55,000 nucleotides of DNA from Symbiodinium natans (Eukaryota > Sar > Dinophyceae > Suessiales > Symbiodiniaceae). Location: positions 122,501 through 177,500 of the forward strand of contig CAJNDS010000048.1 in the NCBI GenBank assembly GCA_905221605.1, read 5' to 3'. The notes beneath the pieces are model-generated. The model was not told where the DNA came from. It searched no databases and saw nothing but the letters and a program-made list of their open reading frames with translations. Below are positions 23,709-34,929 of the stretch, piece by piece (positions within the stretch are counted from its first letter, which is position 1; every line of letters begins with the position of its first letter). The translations under genes were made by a program, and so were the position numbers.

Positions 23709-24302
23709 CCCAACCCCATGCCCTCACGGCATCAAGACCCGTTGCTGTCGGGGCACAGTTTCCGGAAAGCTGGGCCACCTGAAGCGTGCCGCCTTTGAGG
23801 TTGTCTCCTAAACCCAAAGCCCTAAACCTGAGTAGGTATTTCTCAAAATTGGGGTACCCCTTTTTACACCCAAATAGAAAGGAAGCCCCTCAAAGGGACC
23901 CCCCCAAGAAGGGTACCCCTATGTTCGTAAACCCCCTAGATGATAAAGGAGTTAATCTCCACCATGCGCCTGCTTGGGGTCTCAGTTTAAGGTCGTATCT
24001 TCCGTATCGTTAGCAAAACAAGGGCTTCTATTTTAGATCGACCTCCAAAGGCTGTTCTATCCCACATGGAGTTCTATATATGTATGTATATACGGGTTTG
24101 GTACCCTGAGCAGTTATATAGGACTGGGAGTGACTACAATCCCAGAAATGGCCATACTTCAGATCAATACCGACATGAAGTGCGCAAAGAGGCCTGCGGG
24201 TACGATGGTCCAAGTACACGTTTTGTACACGGAGATCTTTCTTCGCACATGCGCTCTAGACTTAGACTAAGCGACTTAACTCAACGCCCTGAGCCTAGAA
24301 AC

Positions 24303-24752
24303 CTGCAGGCTTTGCAGAAGAGCTGGTCGAGTGGCTGAACAGCCTAGACAAGGGCAAGGGTGTGATGATGGAATACCACGAGGCTGCCGCATGCAAATCG
24401 GACTTGTGCATGTTCACTTTACGCTTCTGCAGTGGTTGGAGATGGTGAACTCCACTGAAATTATTGGCTCTACAATGCTGGTGCTTCCAAAGCTCTGCAG
24501 AAAACTGCCAGGCCATGTCCCAACACTGCAGCAGCTGGCAAGAGCTGATAGAATGGGCCGTTCAAGATCTGGACACGAAGCATCTCGCCAGCAACTGCTT
24601 TTGTAGCAGGAGGCGGCAGGTATGCAGGCGTAGAGATCTGCAAGGTCTGCCATGCCTCAGCCGAGGAAGATGGTGTTCAAGCTGTCTTTCTTGGAAAGCA
24701 CCAAGCTCAAGAAAGTAGGCCCGGGCTGCTAAGAGAGTGGCGCAGTGCTTGA
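24303..24752 (+). CDS. 3' end of an unknown multi-exon gene
   Basis: Two stretches look coding. The first follows the acceptor CTGCAG at about 24302 and reads FAEELVEWLNSLDKGKG onward. The second follows GCTGATAG at about 24551, reads NGPFKIWTRSISPATAFVAG and continues through EICKVCHASAEEDGVQAVF to LLREWRSA, with a TGA at 24750-24752. They are in different frames; a short intron between them is likely (GT after KGKG, or GATG|GTGAAC), but the exact join is unresolved. No domain is recognised beyond one CxxC pair. Upstream exons may include the islands near 22.0 and 22.5 kb. Confidence 0.5.
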
Positions 24753-24794
24753 GGGTCATGTCGTTATTTGCCTGAGGTTCTGAAAGGGCCTGCT

Positions 24795-24870
24795 ACCCAG
24801 ACTCCTGGGAGGATCCAAAAAGTAGAAACCCCCAAATAGTGCCCTGTACTACAACTTTCTTAGGAACCCT
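24795..24870 (-). repeat. MITE-like element, family 2, copy 1
   Basis: Reads ACCCAGACTCCTGGGAGGATC, AAAAAGTAGAA, CCCCCAAATAGT and GTACTAC, ending TAGGAACCCT. It is the inverse orientation of the copies at 27560, 28442 and 29526. Confidence 0.7.
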
Positions 24871-25988
24871 TATCTACTGTACCTCCCAGGGAGCCTCGTT
24901 GCCCTTGGCTTCCTGAGAGCTGCAGAGGGCGCCTGCAATATCCTCAGAGAGCCAAGGAGCCTTAATAGGGTTTAGGGTTTAGGGTTTAGGGTTAAGGTTC
25001 CTTGAATCAGGGTACTATATGGTCACGTCTCAAGATCATGGTCCCTTTTTGGGGTACCCTAAACAAAAGGGGCCGCCAAAAAAGGAAACCCCAAAAGGAA
25101 CCCTAACCTAGAGAAGTTACCATGTTCCTCATTCGCATGGCCGACTTGGGGCTCCGAGTTAAAAACTCGGGTTTTCTTAGGGTTTAGGGCTTATAGCGTG
25201 TATGTGCGCATATAAAGGGTTTAGGGTTTAGGGCTTAGTTAGGGTTTGGGGTTCAGGGTCAAATACAGGCCAGTATTGTTGGTAGTCTGTGGGGTTTAGG
25301 CTTTCAGGGCCATTGGTGTCAAGGTTCATCCCGACACTCTGGCTTTGGTGCTTCCTCTGTCAGGATGTAGCCTCTCGACTTGTGCCGCGCGAAAGCCTGA
25401 AAGCCAAGCGCGCTCTACCTGGGACCCCATTTACCCACAGTTCTAAGGGCTATACCTACTAAAAAAAACTAAAAAAAGGGCGGGGCACTTAACTACTACT
25501 AAACCGTAGGTACAAAGGATCCCAGGTAGCTGCGACACACGCTCTCATAGGCCACAAGATCATGTTTGCCACTGGCTTCCGCAAGCTGATCAAACAGCGG
25601 GAGGACTGCGGAGCAGTTGGGGGGGGGAGAGGGAGGGTTTGGAGTTTGGGGCTCAGGGGAACTGGAGTGTCAGCCATCTTTGTGGGTCTCTCCTATTAGG
25701 CATCTTCCTGAAAGTTTCTGACACCAAGAGGCCCCCATAGTTTTGATCAACCAGGTGTTCCAGCGGTTCTCACAGCCTGGGATCTCACCCGACATAGGCG
25801 AGCTCACACCCCGACCCCGGCTGCGCGAACTCATAGGGTTCTGGGCATGAACCGTTAACACGGAGGTTTTAGGGTTTAGGGTTTTGGGCTTAGGGTTTCT
25901 CAGGGTTCATCGGGTTTTTCAGGCTTCCTAAGCTTTCAAAATTCCCAGAGACAGGCCCAGGGGAGCTTCTAGGCGGCTCTTGTGGTCT

Positions 25989-26118
25989 AAGGGTAGTTTC
26001 ATCGTCCCTGAATCTGATCCCTTACCCTCTTTAAAGGGTTCTGATGTATGGGCCCTTGTGTTGCATAGGGTAGATAAGGGGCATATACGGGGTCCCCCTT
26101 CTGAGGGCCCATACTAAG
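25989..26118. repeat. MITE-like element, family 4, copy 1
   Basis: Matches 28580-28707 from AAGGGTAGTT through AAAGGGTTCTGA and ATGGGCCCTTG to AGGGCCCATACTAAG. Inner arms GTATGGGCCCTT and GAGGGCCCATAC form a stem of about 70 bp span. Confidence 0.65.
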
Positions 26119-26140
26119 AGACTCTGAACATACCCGAAAG

Positions 26141-26256
26141 ACATGGGGCTTTATGAAAATACGGGACCGCCACATATACACCCGAAATGGTAGGATTCTC
26201 TTGTAATAAGGACCCCGAATAAGGTACCCCTCATTTCGGAAACCCTCCATATGGGT
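26141..26256. repeat. MITE-like element, family 3, copy 1
   Basis: Left arm CATGGGGCTTTATGAAAAT pairs with right arm TTTCGGAAACCCTCCATATGGG. The inner sequence GGTAGGATTCTCTTGTAATA and AGGACCCCGAATAAGGTACC matches 32738-32847. Confidence 0.65.
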
Positions 26257-26965
26257 ACTTGGAGACCTCCAGCTTCCCTTCACTTCTCGAAGTGAATCGA
26301 GCATGAGGACGCTAGGGCGTCCTCTGCAGCTGGCATCCTGGCACGCAGAGTTTCTAACACCCCTAAGTACGTGGATCTTTAGGGCTCGGGTTTAGGGTTT
26401 AGGGTTTAGGGTGCAGGGTTTAGGGTGCCCGACAAGGCCCCCTTGGTAGTAACATAGTAGTCGCCCTGATTTGGGGAAAATGCTTGTGCTCGGTCAGTAT
26501 TCGGGATGTTGAGGGGATGTGCTTTGGTTGGAGTTTTGGAGTTTTTCTGGCAGGGTGTTGCCCCATGGTTAGTTCAGGCTGGAGTCAGTGACTTTTTAGG
26601 GGATCCCTTGAAGCCCGTGAGTTATTCATTTTTGCAAGGTGGTGTAGGGACTAGGGTGGAGCTCTCTCAATTGTTTTCGTGGGAGTTGCAGCCGGTGGCA
26701 GAGGTGAGTGTACGACTGAGAGTCCGGGCACCGCCTTCCATCCCACCCCATGAAAGCCTACAGAAGTGGTTGAGTAAGTAACCTTTAGCCCTTGGTGAGT
26801 TCAGAGTAGTTTAGGGTTTAGGGTTTAGGGTTCAGGGTTTAGGGTTTAAAGGGTTTGGGGTAGTACACTTCCTGTCTAAACCCACCGGTGATTCAACCTC
26901 TCTGAATGAAGGCACCTAACGGGAGTCCCAACCTGGCACCATAAACCTGAACGGCACCCGCTCAA

Positions 26966-26990
26966 TCACTCACACACACACACACACAGA
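26966..26990. repeat. (CA)n microsatellite
   Basis: Short CACACA run in otherwise unique DNA. Confidence 0.9.
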
Positions 26991-27559
26991 GCCAAGAATC
27001 CTGAGAACAAATACGTCACCAAAAGGTAAGTAGCAAGTTCATGTCAGTTCCATACTAAGAATAGTACAATACTCATGCGAAGCATGTTGTTATGACCTCT
27101 AAGGATAAGGATACAGTCCAACTTGCCATCCTGTTCAGTTTGGACCCGAACTCAAGCCTGACGCAGACAAGCGTACTGCGATTGCCAAGTTCTCGACCTC
27201 AAGCTCTCAACCTTCGACCTTAAACCCGAAAGCTTAAACCTTAAACCCGAAAGCTCTTAAACCCTAAGCATCAAACCCTCAGCCTTAAAAGCCGAAAACC
27301 CGAAAAACCCTAAAACCCCGAAAAACCTAAAGCCCTCAAAACCCTCAAACCCTCAAAACCCTAAACACCCTAACAAAAAACCCTAAAAGACCCTCAAAAA
27401 GCCCTTAAAAGCCTCAAAATCCCAATCTCCGCACACTCAGGGCCTCCGGCGGTCCCGGAGCCAAGCGTGCAGGCCCGACCTCCCCTGGGATCCCTACCCT
27501 AGGGTTTAGGGTTTAGGGTTTAGGGTTTAGGGTTTAGGGTTTAGGGTTTAGGGTTTATA

Positions 27560-27634
27560 GGTTCCTCAGAATGTCCCAATAGTATGGGGTCTTATTTGGG
27601 GTTCTACTTTTTGCATCCTCCCAGGGGTCTGGGT
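27560..27634 (+). repeat. MITE-like element, family 2, copy 2
   Basis: GGTTCCTCAGAATGTCCCAATAGTA, TTATTTGGGGTTCTACTTTTT and ATCCTCCCAGGGGTCTGGGT. It lies directly after an eight-unit TTTAGGG array. Confidence 0.75.
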
Positions 27635-28249
27635 ATTAGAGTATCTATCTTGGTAGCCTGATTGGTGCCCTTTTTCCATTTTTTTTGCAAGGTTGCCTGA
27701 TGAAAGTAACCAACCCCCAAAAAGGGTACCTGCATTGTGATGTGGTTCCTGGGCTACCAAGGTATGCTCTGAATAGTGTTGTGGTATACTATTCTGGTAC
27801 GTTGTTATAGTATGTTGTTGTAGCGTTTTATTGTCGTATGATACTATGGTGTGTTTTTGTTGTATATTGTAGCATACTATTCTAGAGACTGACAAGAAAG
27901 GCAACCCAAAAAGACAGGTCCCCAATTTAGGGTTTGTGTGCCTTGGGTTTTGCTCTTTCTGGGGCTTGGGGTTTGAGGATTGCGGGCGTGTTCGGGAGGT
28001 TTTAGGGTGGGTTTGAAACTTCTGTGAGATCAGAGCTTTCTGACATTGAAGACAGCTGTTTCATGCCAAGCTTGGACGTGTAGTTATAAATGCAGGGCGA
28101 TTTCGGCGTCTCCTCTTCATGAGGTCATGGAATGGCCCCTCCAGCCCTAAACCCTAAACCCTAAACCCTAAACCCTAAACCCTAAACCCTAAACCCTAAA
28201 CCCTAAACCCTAAACCCTAAACCCCCAAGCCCTAACCCTAAACCCGAAG

Positions 28250-29756
28250 CAGCCCGAAGACTCTTTCGAGGCCGCATCCCTTGGCCAGCGCGCGCCGCGG
28301 ACCCCGCCAAAGCCGCAGCCGAAGCTTGTTGCCTGCAGTTAGGGTTGAGGGTTTAGGGCTTAGGGTTTAGGGCTTAGGGCTCAGGCCTTAGGGCTTAGGG
28401 CTCAGGGTTTAGGGTTTAGGGTTTAGGGTTTGCCCCCTTCAGGGTTCCTCAGAATGACCCAATAGTAGTCATAGGATTTTTTTTGGGTTTTGCTTTTTGG
28501 GTCCTCCCAGCGGTGTGGGTGGATAGGGTCTTAAATCGGGTGGTTTAGAGTTTGGGGCTTAGGGGTTTGCAGAGTTTCGAAGGGTAGTTGCATGGTGCCT
28601 TAATGCGGTCCCTGACCTTCTTGAAAGGGTTCTGAAGCATGGGCCCTTGGGTTTTATCGGGTATATAAGGGTACACATGTAAGGGCCCATGTTAAGGGGC
28701 CACGTTGCTGCCCTTAGAGGGGTCCAGAGAGTCGAGATGGCGGCTCTGGTGCTGTATAGGGTTTAGGTTTAGGATTTAGGGTTTTGGGTACATCTCATCC
28801 ATACCAGAAGGTTGCTGCATGGGCTGCTTCATCGGGGTGACCAGAAGAGAATAGGCATGGGCAGTTCTCTAAATTGTGGGACCCGTGTTGGATCCCCCAT
28901 ATCAGGCACCAAAAAGGGACCCGAATTTAGAGAGCCCCCCGCACACCTCTTCCCAGACCCCTGGGAGGATCCAAAAAGGTAGAACCCCCACATGGTACCC
29001 TATACTACCATTGGGTCATTCTTGGCAACCCTTAAACCCTAAACCCTAAACCCTAAACCGTAAAACCCTAAACCCTAAACCCTAAACCCTAAACCCTAAA
29101 CCCTAAACCCTAAACCCCCTAAACTCTTGTCAGGGGGGGGGATCTGGGTTCAGCTCCAGGGCAATGCCGCTCCGGCGTGGGGTGGCTGGCCGCATGCCAC
29201 CGAAGGAGACAGCGGAGCTGGAGCCCATGGAGGAGATGGAGGCAGGGTTTAGGGTTTAGGGTTTAGGGTTTAGGGTTTAGGGTTTGGGGTTTTAGGGTTT
29301 TAGGGCTTTTGGGTTTTTGGGTTTTTGGGTTTTTGGGTTTTTGGGTTTTTGGGTTGTTGGGTTGTTGGGTTGTTGGGTTGTTGGGTTGTTGGGTTACTGG
29401 GTTGTTGGGTTGTTGGGTTTGGGGGTTTGGGGGTTTGGGGTTTAGGGCTTGCTTCTGAAATGACTGACTCGCTCCAAAACACCCTTGCATGAGCCTTGGG
29501 AGGATCCACAGAGTAGCTCCTCTGAAGGGTTCCTAAGATTGACCCAATACTAGTATTATAGTCCTGTTTGGGGGCTTTACTTTTGGATCCTCCCAGGGGT
29601 CTGGGTCAACCCTGCTTCCCAAACCTCCCGAAATGCTGGGGCTTGGGGAAAGAGTTATATGGGTTGGTGTCGGTGTCTCTTTATGTAGGGGCATAGATTC
29701 CGCCCCCCCCCCCCCCCCCCCCCCTAAAAAATGAAAATACAACAAATAACAATATA

Positions 29757-29791
<35 letters not shown>

Positions 29792-32700
29792 CACTTATCA
29801 GAATGTCGGGGGAATCTTGGTTCAGGCTCGGGATAAAGGGAACCTTGATAGAAGCCTCTTGGGGCTCGGAAGCTGCTTTCGAAGGAGTTGCTTTCGCATC
29901 GCAGCTTTGAGCGTCGGAGCGGAAGAAGCCAGAATTGGGCTCGTGCACGTCAACTTGAAGAAGTAGATCTGCTGTTTTCTTCTCATGCCGAGACAACCCC
30001 TTTTTGAGCCCACAGAATCCCAAAATCGTCAGGCGTCCCAGGCCCTAAAAACCCGAAGCCAGACGACCAAACGATGCTAACCTTGGAAGCCTTTCCTCCT
30101 CGCTGCAGGAGGTGGCTTGCGAGCCCTTAGAGCCTGAGGAGGTTGCCCGGCGCAACAGTAGGGATGTGGGTTTGGGACATAGCGTGTCGAGGCCGAGGGG
30201 TTTATCATGGATTCCCCCACTACCCCCCTCTATACCACACCCTTCCGGGTTGCCCTTCAAAATTAAGGCTATTTAGGAATTTAGGGAGAATTAAGCCTAA
30301 TTAAACTTATTTAAGGGGGAACCTACAGGGGTAGTATAGAGGGGTGGTGGTAGGTTGTGTGGGCTAGGGCTTTGGCTTTGGCTTTACAGCTCCTGAACGA
30401 TCCTCGTCTATGGATGGCCATAAACCGGAAACCCTTGCGAAGTTTGTCCGCCCGTCACGCGCACCCACGAAGGATGTCCAGATGAATCGGCTGTGGCAGG
30501 TGGGCGTTGGGAAGGTGTTTGCGGACGAGGTTCCTGGATTAAGGGTTTTAAAGTGCACACATATGTACACATGCACAAAAGCCTTGCAACGAGCGGTTTG
30601 AAGAAGAATTTCTGTGACTCCAGACAAGAAACACAAGAGTATCGAAAAACCTACTGGGAGGTTCATGGAAGACTTGGAGGTTGAGCCGACCCCTAAACCC
30701 TAAACCCCCGACCCTCAACCCTGAACCCTAAACCCTAAACCCTAAACCCCAAACCCTAAACCCTAAACCCTTCCGGAAGGACCTGTGCCACAAAGAGGCT
30801 CCTGAGGCTGCGGACGAGGCCCATGTGCCAACCGAAGTCCAGGTTGTTGGTTTAGCCATTTTAGGCCAGGGTAGTAGGGTTTGGGGTTTGGGGTTAGGGT
30901 TTAGGGTTTAGGGTTTTAGGGTTTTAGGGTTTTAGGGTTTTAGGGTTTAGGGTTTACGGTTTAGGGTTTAGGGCGGAAGCATACTATGCAAGTGCGACTT
31001 CAGGCGTTTCAGCTCGAGGTTCGCAGCAGCTATCCCAAAACCACTGGCATCACAACCCTAAACCCTAAACCCTAAACCCTAAGCCCTAAGCCCTAAACCC
31101 TAAACCCTAAGCCTCAGAACCTCTGCGCAGAGGCTCCAGCAGACCACGCCTGGGGCCCAGAGGATGAGGAGGCCCAGGGGAGCAGGGCATGGTGGGGCAC
31201 ATTAAACCTAAACCCTAAACCCTAAACCCTAAACCCTAAACCCTAAACCCTAAACCCTAAACCCTAAACCCTAAACCAGCTCCTACAAACGCCCTGAAGA
31301 GGCTCCGGCAGACGAAGCTTGGGGCCATGACGCGCCCGACGAAGCTTGGGGCAACAGCACGGCATACGAAGCCCATGACGAGGCCAGTAGCTGCCACTTT
31401 TGTTTTATAGTGCTCTTCCCCCCGCCTGAAGATAGACCTGGTAGGAAGGATGGTGGGAGGGGCTCCAGAAGAGCGTAAATACTTGTAAGGGCTGAGGTGG
31501 GGCTTTCCGTGGAGTGAGAAGGAGTACGTGCAGTTCCTAGACCTGAGAGACCTCGTCACCGCCTTCTTGAAGAGGCTTCAACCGACCAAGCGTGGGGCCA
31601 ACACGTGGCCGACGACCATCACGAGGCCCTGTTATGCTTGTGGCGTGTGGTGGCGTATGTAGTTAGGGTTTAGGGTTTAGGGTTTAGGGTTTAGGGCTTA
31701 GGGCTTAGGGCTTAGGGCTTAGGGTTTACAGTTTAGGGTGGGTGCGGTGTAATGTGGCGGGTGCGGTGTGCGGGTTCCTGGAGGTTCGAGCTGTAGGGCT
31801 GCGATCCTGGATCCCTCTTCCTGCCAATCCTGCGGCCATGAGCATGAGACTCTTTTGGGTTTGAGGGTTTACTTTTGGGTTTGAGGGTTTAGGCTTTAGG
31901 GTTTACCTGGACCTTCCGAGGAGCCCAAAATTTCAGTTCTTTCAAAGAAAACAGTTCTTTGATGTCCGAGAAATAAAGTTTCTACTCTCGAGTTTTTTCA
32001 GGCTTTTTGCAGAGTGAGCCATGAACTCACGCTTGGTGACGCCCTTCTTTGCCGACCGAAACGCTTTTTTTTTTCTCGGCCAACATGTGTTTTTAGTCGA
32101 CCACTGCTTTGCTCAACATGGCGCGAACTTGTTCATTGAAAAAGCTGTTTTCCGCAGCAACTGAAATCTATGCTTTTCCAAACGACGACGAACATGTAGG
32201 TTCCTGGAGGGTCCAGGTAGGGCTCAGGGATGATACAGGGATATTTTTAAAAGGTTCGAGTTGCGTTCGCGAGGCTCCCGACACCGGATGGGAAGCATCC
32301 GCCGAGGCAGGGTCGGTGAAGCTCGTTCTCCTTGAAGGGTTCTAGCAAAAACTTCCTTGAACCCTTCGTTGGAGTTGGAGTCGTTCGCATGCCCTCAAGT
32401 CCCAAGCTTTCCAACCTCGGCTCCCCTCTAAACCAGGACTTGGCTGCGGAGCTTGAGGAGGAAGTTGCCGAGGCTGCTCTAAACCCTAAACCCTAAACCC
32501 TAAACCCTAAACCCTAAACCCTAAACCCTAAGAATTTGCTGAGGGCCTTCATGTGCCCAGGACTTGCGGGAGGGAATAGGGGCCCGACATCATGCCCTTC
32601 TGCAGGTTAAGGTGCGCATTCCCTATACAACGAGGGCCCTACACGGCTGACGGATGAAGAGCACGATCTGCTTCGTTCTCATACTGAGGACGCCCTAAAC

Positions 32701-32998
32701 TCACCCGAAACCCTAAACTCTAAACCCATAGCCCCTAATATGGGGTTTTGCGAAAATCAGCGACCCCTAAAATAGTTCCCCAGAGTAGGATTCCCTTGTA
32801 ATCAGGACCCCAATAAGGTACCCTACTTTCATAAACCCCCATATGGTAGCCCTAAACCCTAACCCTAAACTCTGAACCCACCCCGAACCCTAAACCTCTG
32901 AACCCCAAAGAAGACTGCGAAAGGATCCGGAACTTGGTCGTCGCTTCGCCGCCGCCATGAAGGAGGTCTACCGGGACGAGGCCCAGGCTCGCATTTAA
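28250..32998 (+). CDS. Mini-exon gene (EAP..AWG repeats), tentative model
   Basis: GC-rich islands between telomere-like arrays give short + strand exons with good splice flanks: 28250-28327 (26 codons, QPEDSFEAASL start); possibly 29148-29246; 30780-30842 (21 codons, DLCHKEAPEAADEAHV, donor CAG|GTTGTT); 31131-~31190 (APADHAWGPEDEE); 31300-31386 (APADEAWGHDAPDEAWG, donor CCA|GTAGCT); 31573-31630 (STDQAWGQHVADDHHEA); 32437-~32471 (DLAAELEEEVAEA); possibly ~32653-32693; and a terminal exon 32924-32998 (DPELGRRFAAAMKEVYRDEA, stop TAA 32996-32998). Several begin AG|AGGCT(C/T)C, so they look like exon duplicates. Acidic and Ala-rich; no known domain. That these form one gene is inference; single exons are better supported than the chain. 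Confidence 0.45.
28442..28520 (+). repeat. MITE-like element, family 2, copy 3
   Basis: GGGTTCCTCAGAATGACCCAATAGTAG, a T-rich middle, TTTTGGGTCCTCCCAGCGGT and GTGGGT. Same orientation as the copy at 27560. Confidence 0.75.
28580..28707. repeat. MITE-like element, family 4, copy 2
   Basis: Second copy of 25989-26118; the copies share AAAGGGTTCTGA, ATGGGCCCTTG and AGGGCCCAT with scattered substitutions. Confidence 0.65.
28871..28941. repeat. Short inverted-repeat element
   Basis: CTCTAAATTGTGGGACCCG pairs with GGGACCCGAATTTAGAG across about 71 bp. A CTAAATTGGGGGACCC half occurs at about 1620. Confidence 0.55.
28952..29032 (-). repeat. MITE-like element, family 2, copy 4
   Basis: Inverse orientation: CCCAGACCCCTGGGAGGATC, AAAAAGGTAGAACCCCCACA and TACCATTGGGTCATTCTTGG. 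It ends exactly where a CCCTAAA array begins. Confidence 0.75.
29300..29432. repeat. Homogenised telomere-variant blocks
   Basis: A TTTAGGG array passes into about six GGGTTTTT units, then about eight GGGTTGTT units, then GGGTTTGG units. Each 8-base variant forms its own run. The resulting Pro/Gln/Asn-rich open frame on the - strand is an artefact. Confidence 0.9.
29494..29606 (+). repeat. MITE-like element, family 2, copy 5 (longest)
   Basis: Has both ends: CTTGGGAGGATCCACAGAGTAG on the left and TACTTTTGGATCCTCCCAGG on the right, with GGGTTCCTAAGATTGACCCAATA between. This copy suggests the complete element is a palindrome with GGGAGGATCC arms. Confidence 0.7.
29703..29724. repeat. Poly-C tract
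   Basis: About 22 consecutive C. Confidence 0.95.
29747..29792. repeat. (TA)n microsatellite
   Basis: TATATA tracts broken by one CATA. Confidence 0.95.
29810..30260 (-). CDS. Possible exons of an unknown gene
   Basis: Two - strand frames look protein-like: 30023-29810 (contains HEKKTADLLLQVDVHEPNSG and ends near SLNQDSPDILISD) and 30260-30045 (contains RATSSGSKGSQATSCSEEER). They could be adjacent exons of one - strand gene. A third candidate lies on either strand at 30400-30600. No family is recognised, and neighbouring exons are on the + strand, which lowers confidence. Confidence 0.3.
32738..32847. repeat. MITE-like element, family 3, copy 2
   Basis: Left arm AATATGGGGTTTTGCGAAAA pairs with right arm TTTCATAAACCCCCATATGG. 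The inner AGTAGGATTCCCTTGTAATC and AGGACCCCAATAAGGTACCC are shared with 26141-26256. Confidence 0.65.
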
Positions 32999-33854
32999 GG
33001 TTTCCTTTTTGGGGTTTAGGGTTTAGGGTTTTAGGGTTTAGGGTTTAGGGCTTAAGGATTCCAAAAAGATGTCGGCTCATGTACCGGTTTGGGAGTCAGA
33101 GTTCAGTAAGCTTTTGGGAGCTTGGGCGATGGCTATGCCTTGGCTGGGTCCATAAAGGTTTGGGGTTCAGGGTCCAGTGGGCCCTTGATTAACTTTCAGA
33201 GGGTGTTCCAAGCCTCCCCCCAAAAAAAGAGTGCCTCTCAAAGAAACCTAAGACATAAAGTCGTGGGCAACTGGGGTCGCCCCCTCTAAGGAGTCCAATG
33301 ATACTTAGGGCTCCGGATGTCACGGGGGCTTAAGGCTTATCAGGCCCAGGGTAAGACCACTGGCGCTGCCTAAACCCTAGACCCCAAACCCGACACTAAA
33401 CGCGCGAAGCCTTCACGCAGCTCAAGCCCTCGACTCGGAACACCTAATCTAGGGGTCGGAATAGTTGCGAACAGTATTATAGTTCTACTCTAATAACCCC
33501 CAAAACCCAATTCGAATTCTTAAGGCCCCTATATGTTACACCTCCTAAACCCTCAGCCCGGAGAAAGCGGCCTTCTGGCTTTTGACTTCTCGGGGCTGCC
33601 GGTCTGGCGGAGTTTGCAGGTTCAGACGTTTAGGGCTTCCAACATCCAATCGGAGCTTTAGGATGCTACAGGTTCCCAGTTCCTTTAGGGTTTCGGGTTT
33701 AGGGTTTAGGGTTCAGGGTGTAGGGTTTAGGGTTTAGGGTTTAGGGTTTAGGGTTTAGGTATATGGGAGCTTGTGCTGCTTGAGGGCTTCGAAGGCCCGT
33801 TGACCCCTCTAAGCAGGCTGAGGACGAAGAGGAGATCGAGATTCCAGCGAAGGC

Positions 33855-33975
33855 GTTTAGGGTCTAGGGTCTAGGGTCTAGGGTCTAGGGTCTAGGGTCT
33901 AGGGTTTAGGGTTTAGGGTTTAGGGTTTAGGGTTTAGGGTTTAGGGTTTAGGGTTTAGGGTTTAGGGTTTAGGGT
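33855..33975. repeat. Telomere-like array with TCTAGGG block
   Basis: About seven TCTAGGG units followed by about ten perfect TTTAGGG units. Confidence 0.95.
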
Positions 33976-34251
33976 TTGCCAGGTTTCGGATGTTCAGAGG
34001 GGCTGCTGGCACTTCGAGCCTTCTAGCGTTCATTCAGGGTTTAGGGCTTAGAGGGTTCCAGGGCCCAGAGCAGGCCCCTATTTCCACTTTTGTTTTAGGG
34101 ATTTTCGGGTCTCTTAACACACACTCTTTAAACCCAAAAAAAGTGCACCCTTCTTATGCCTTGGTTGCTCTTGGGTCTAGGGCTTGTTCTCAGAAGATCG
34201 AGCCGAGCTTCTTTGTTGCAAGCTGAACTCTTCTCTAAAACTAGATGTTGG

Positions 34252-34403
34252 GACCCTAAACCCTAAACCCTAAACCCTAAACCCTAAACCCTAAACCCTA
34301 AACCCTAAACCCTAAACCCTAAACCCTAAACCCTAAACTCCTAAACTCCTAAACCCTGAACCCTGAACCCTAAACCCTAAACTAAACCCTAAACCCTAAA
34401 CCG
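34252..34403. repeat. Long CCCTAAA array
   Basis: About eleven perfect CCCTAAA units, then CTCCTAAA and CCCTGAA variants. One of the longest arrays in the window. Confidence 0.95.
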
Positions 34404-34528
34404 TTTTGGGGCAAGTCCGGGGTCTGCTGGCAACCTGGAGCAAGACGGCAAGAGTGGCACGCAAAGCCAAGGGTCGGCCTTGCTCTTAGGGTTACGATTC
34501 GAGGGCTACAGGCGTCAGGGATTGTAGG

Positions 34529-34618
34529 TTGGGATGTTCCCCCTTATCCTACCAGTCCTCAATAGGGGGCTACTATAATCCGTATGAAGGACTGTTAGTA
34601 CAAGGGGGAACATCCCAA
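34529..34618. repeat. MITE-like element, family 1, copy 4
   Basis: 90 bp: TTGGGATGTTCCCCCTTATC, CAGTCCTCAATAGGG, then AAGGACTGTTAGTA and CAAGGGGGAACATCCCAA. The termini have the most symmetric arms of the four copies, 31 kb from the others. Confidence 0.75.
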
Positions 34619-34807
34619 AGTATAGGGTGGTAGCGTAAGAAACCCCAACAGCTCTAGCAGACCAAGGGCTGCTGCGTGCCAGAAGCAGGGAAGCAGACGA
34701 ATCAGAGAGGCCCCATCAGGTCTTAAGGCTTACTCGGGCTTGCTGATATATTGCAAGGAATTTCTAGGATGTATTACAGAACAACTATTGAGTTTACTGT
34801 GACATTT

Positions 34808-34824
34808 GGGGGGGGGGGGGGGGG
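34808..34824. repeat. Poly-G tract
   Basis: 17 consecutive G. Confidence 0.95.
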
Positions 34825-34929
34825 AACCCATAACCGTAAGCCAAAAAAACAGAAAACGGAGCCCTTTTCTGAGGGTTGAGTTTTAGCTTAGGAACCCCAA
34901 GCCTGCTTTCTGTAGGTTCTTACTGTTCG

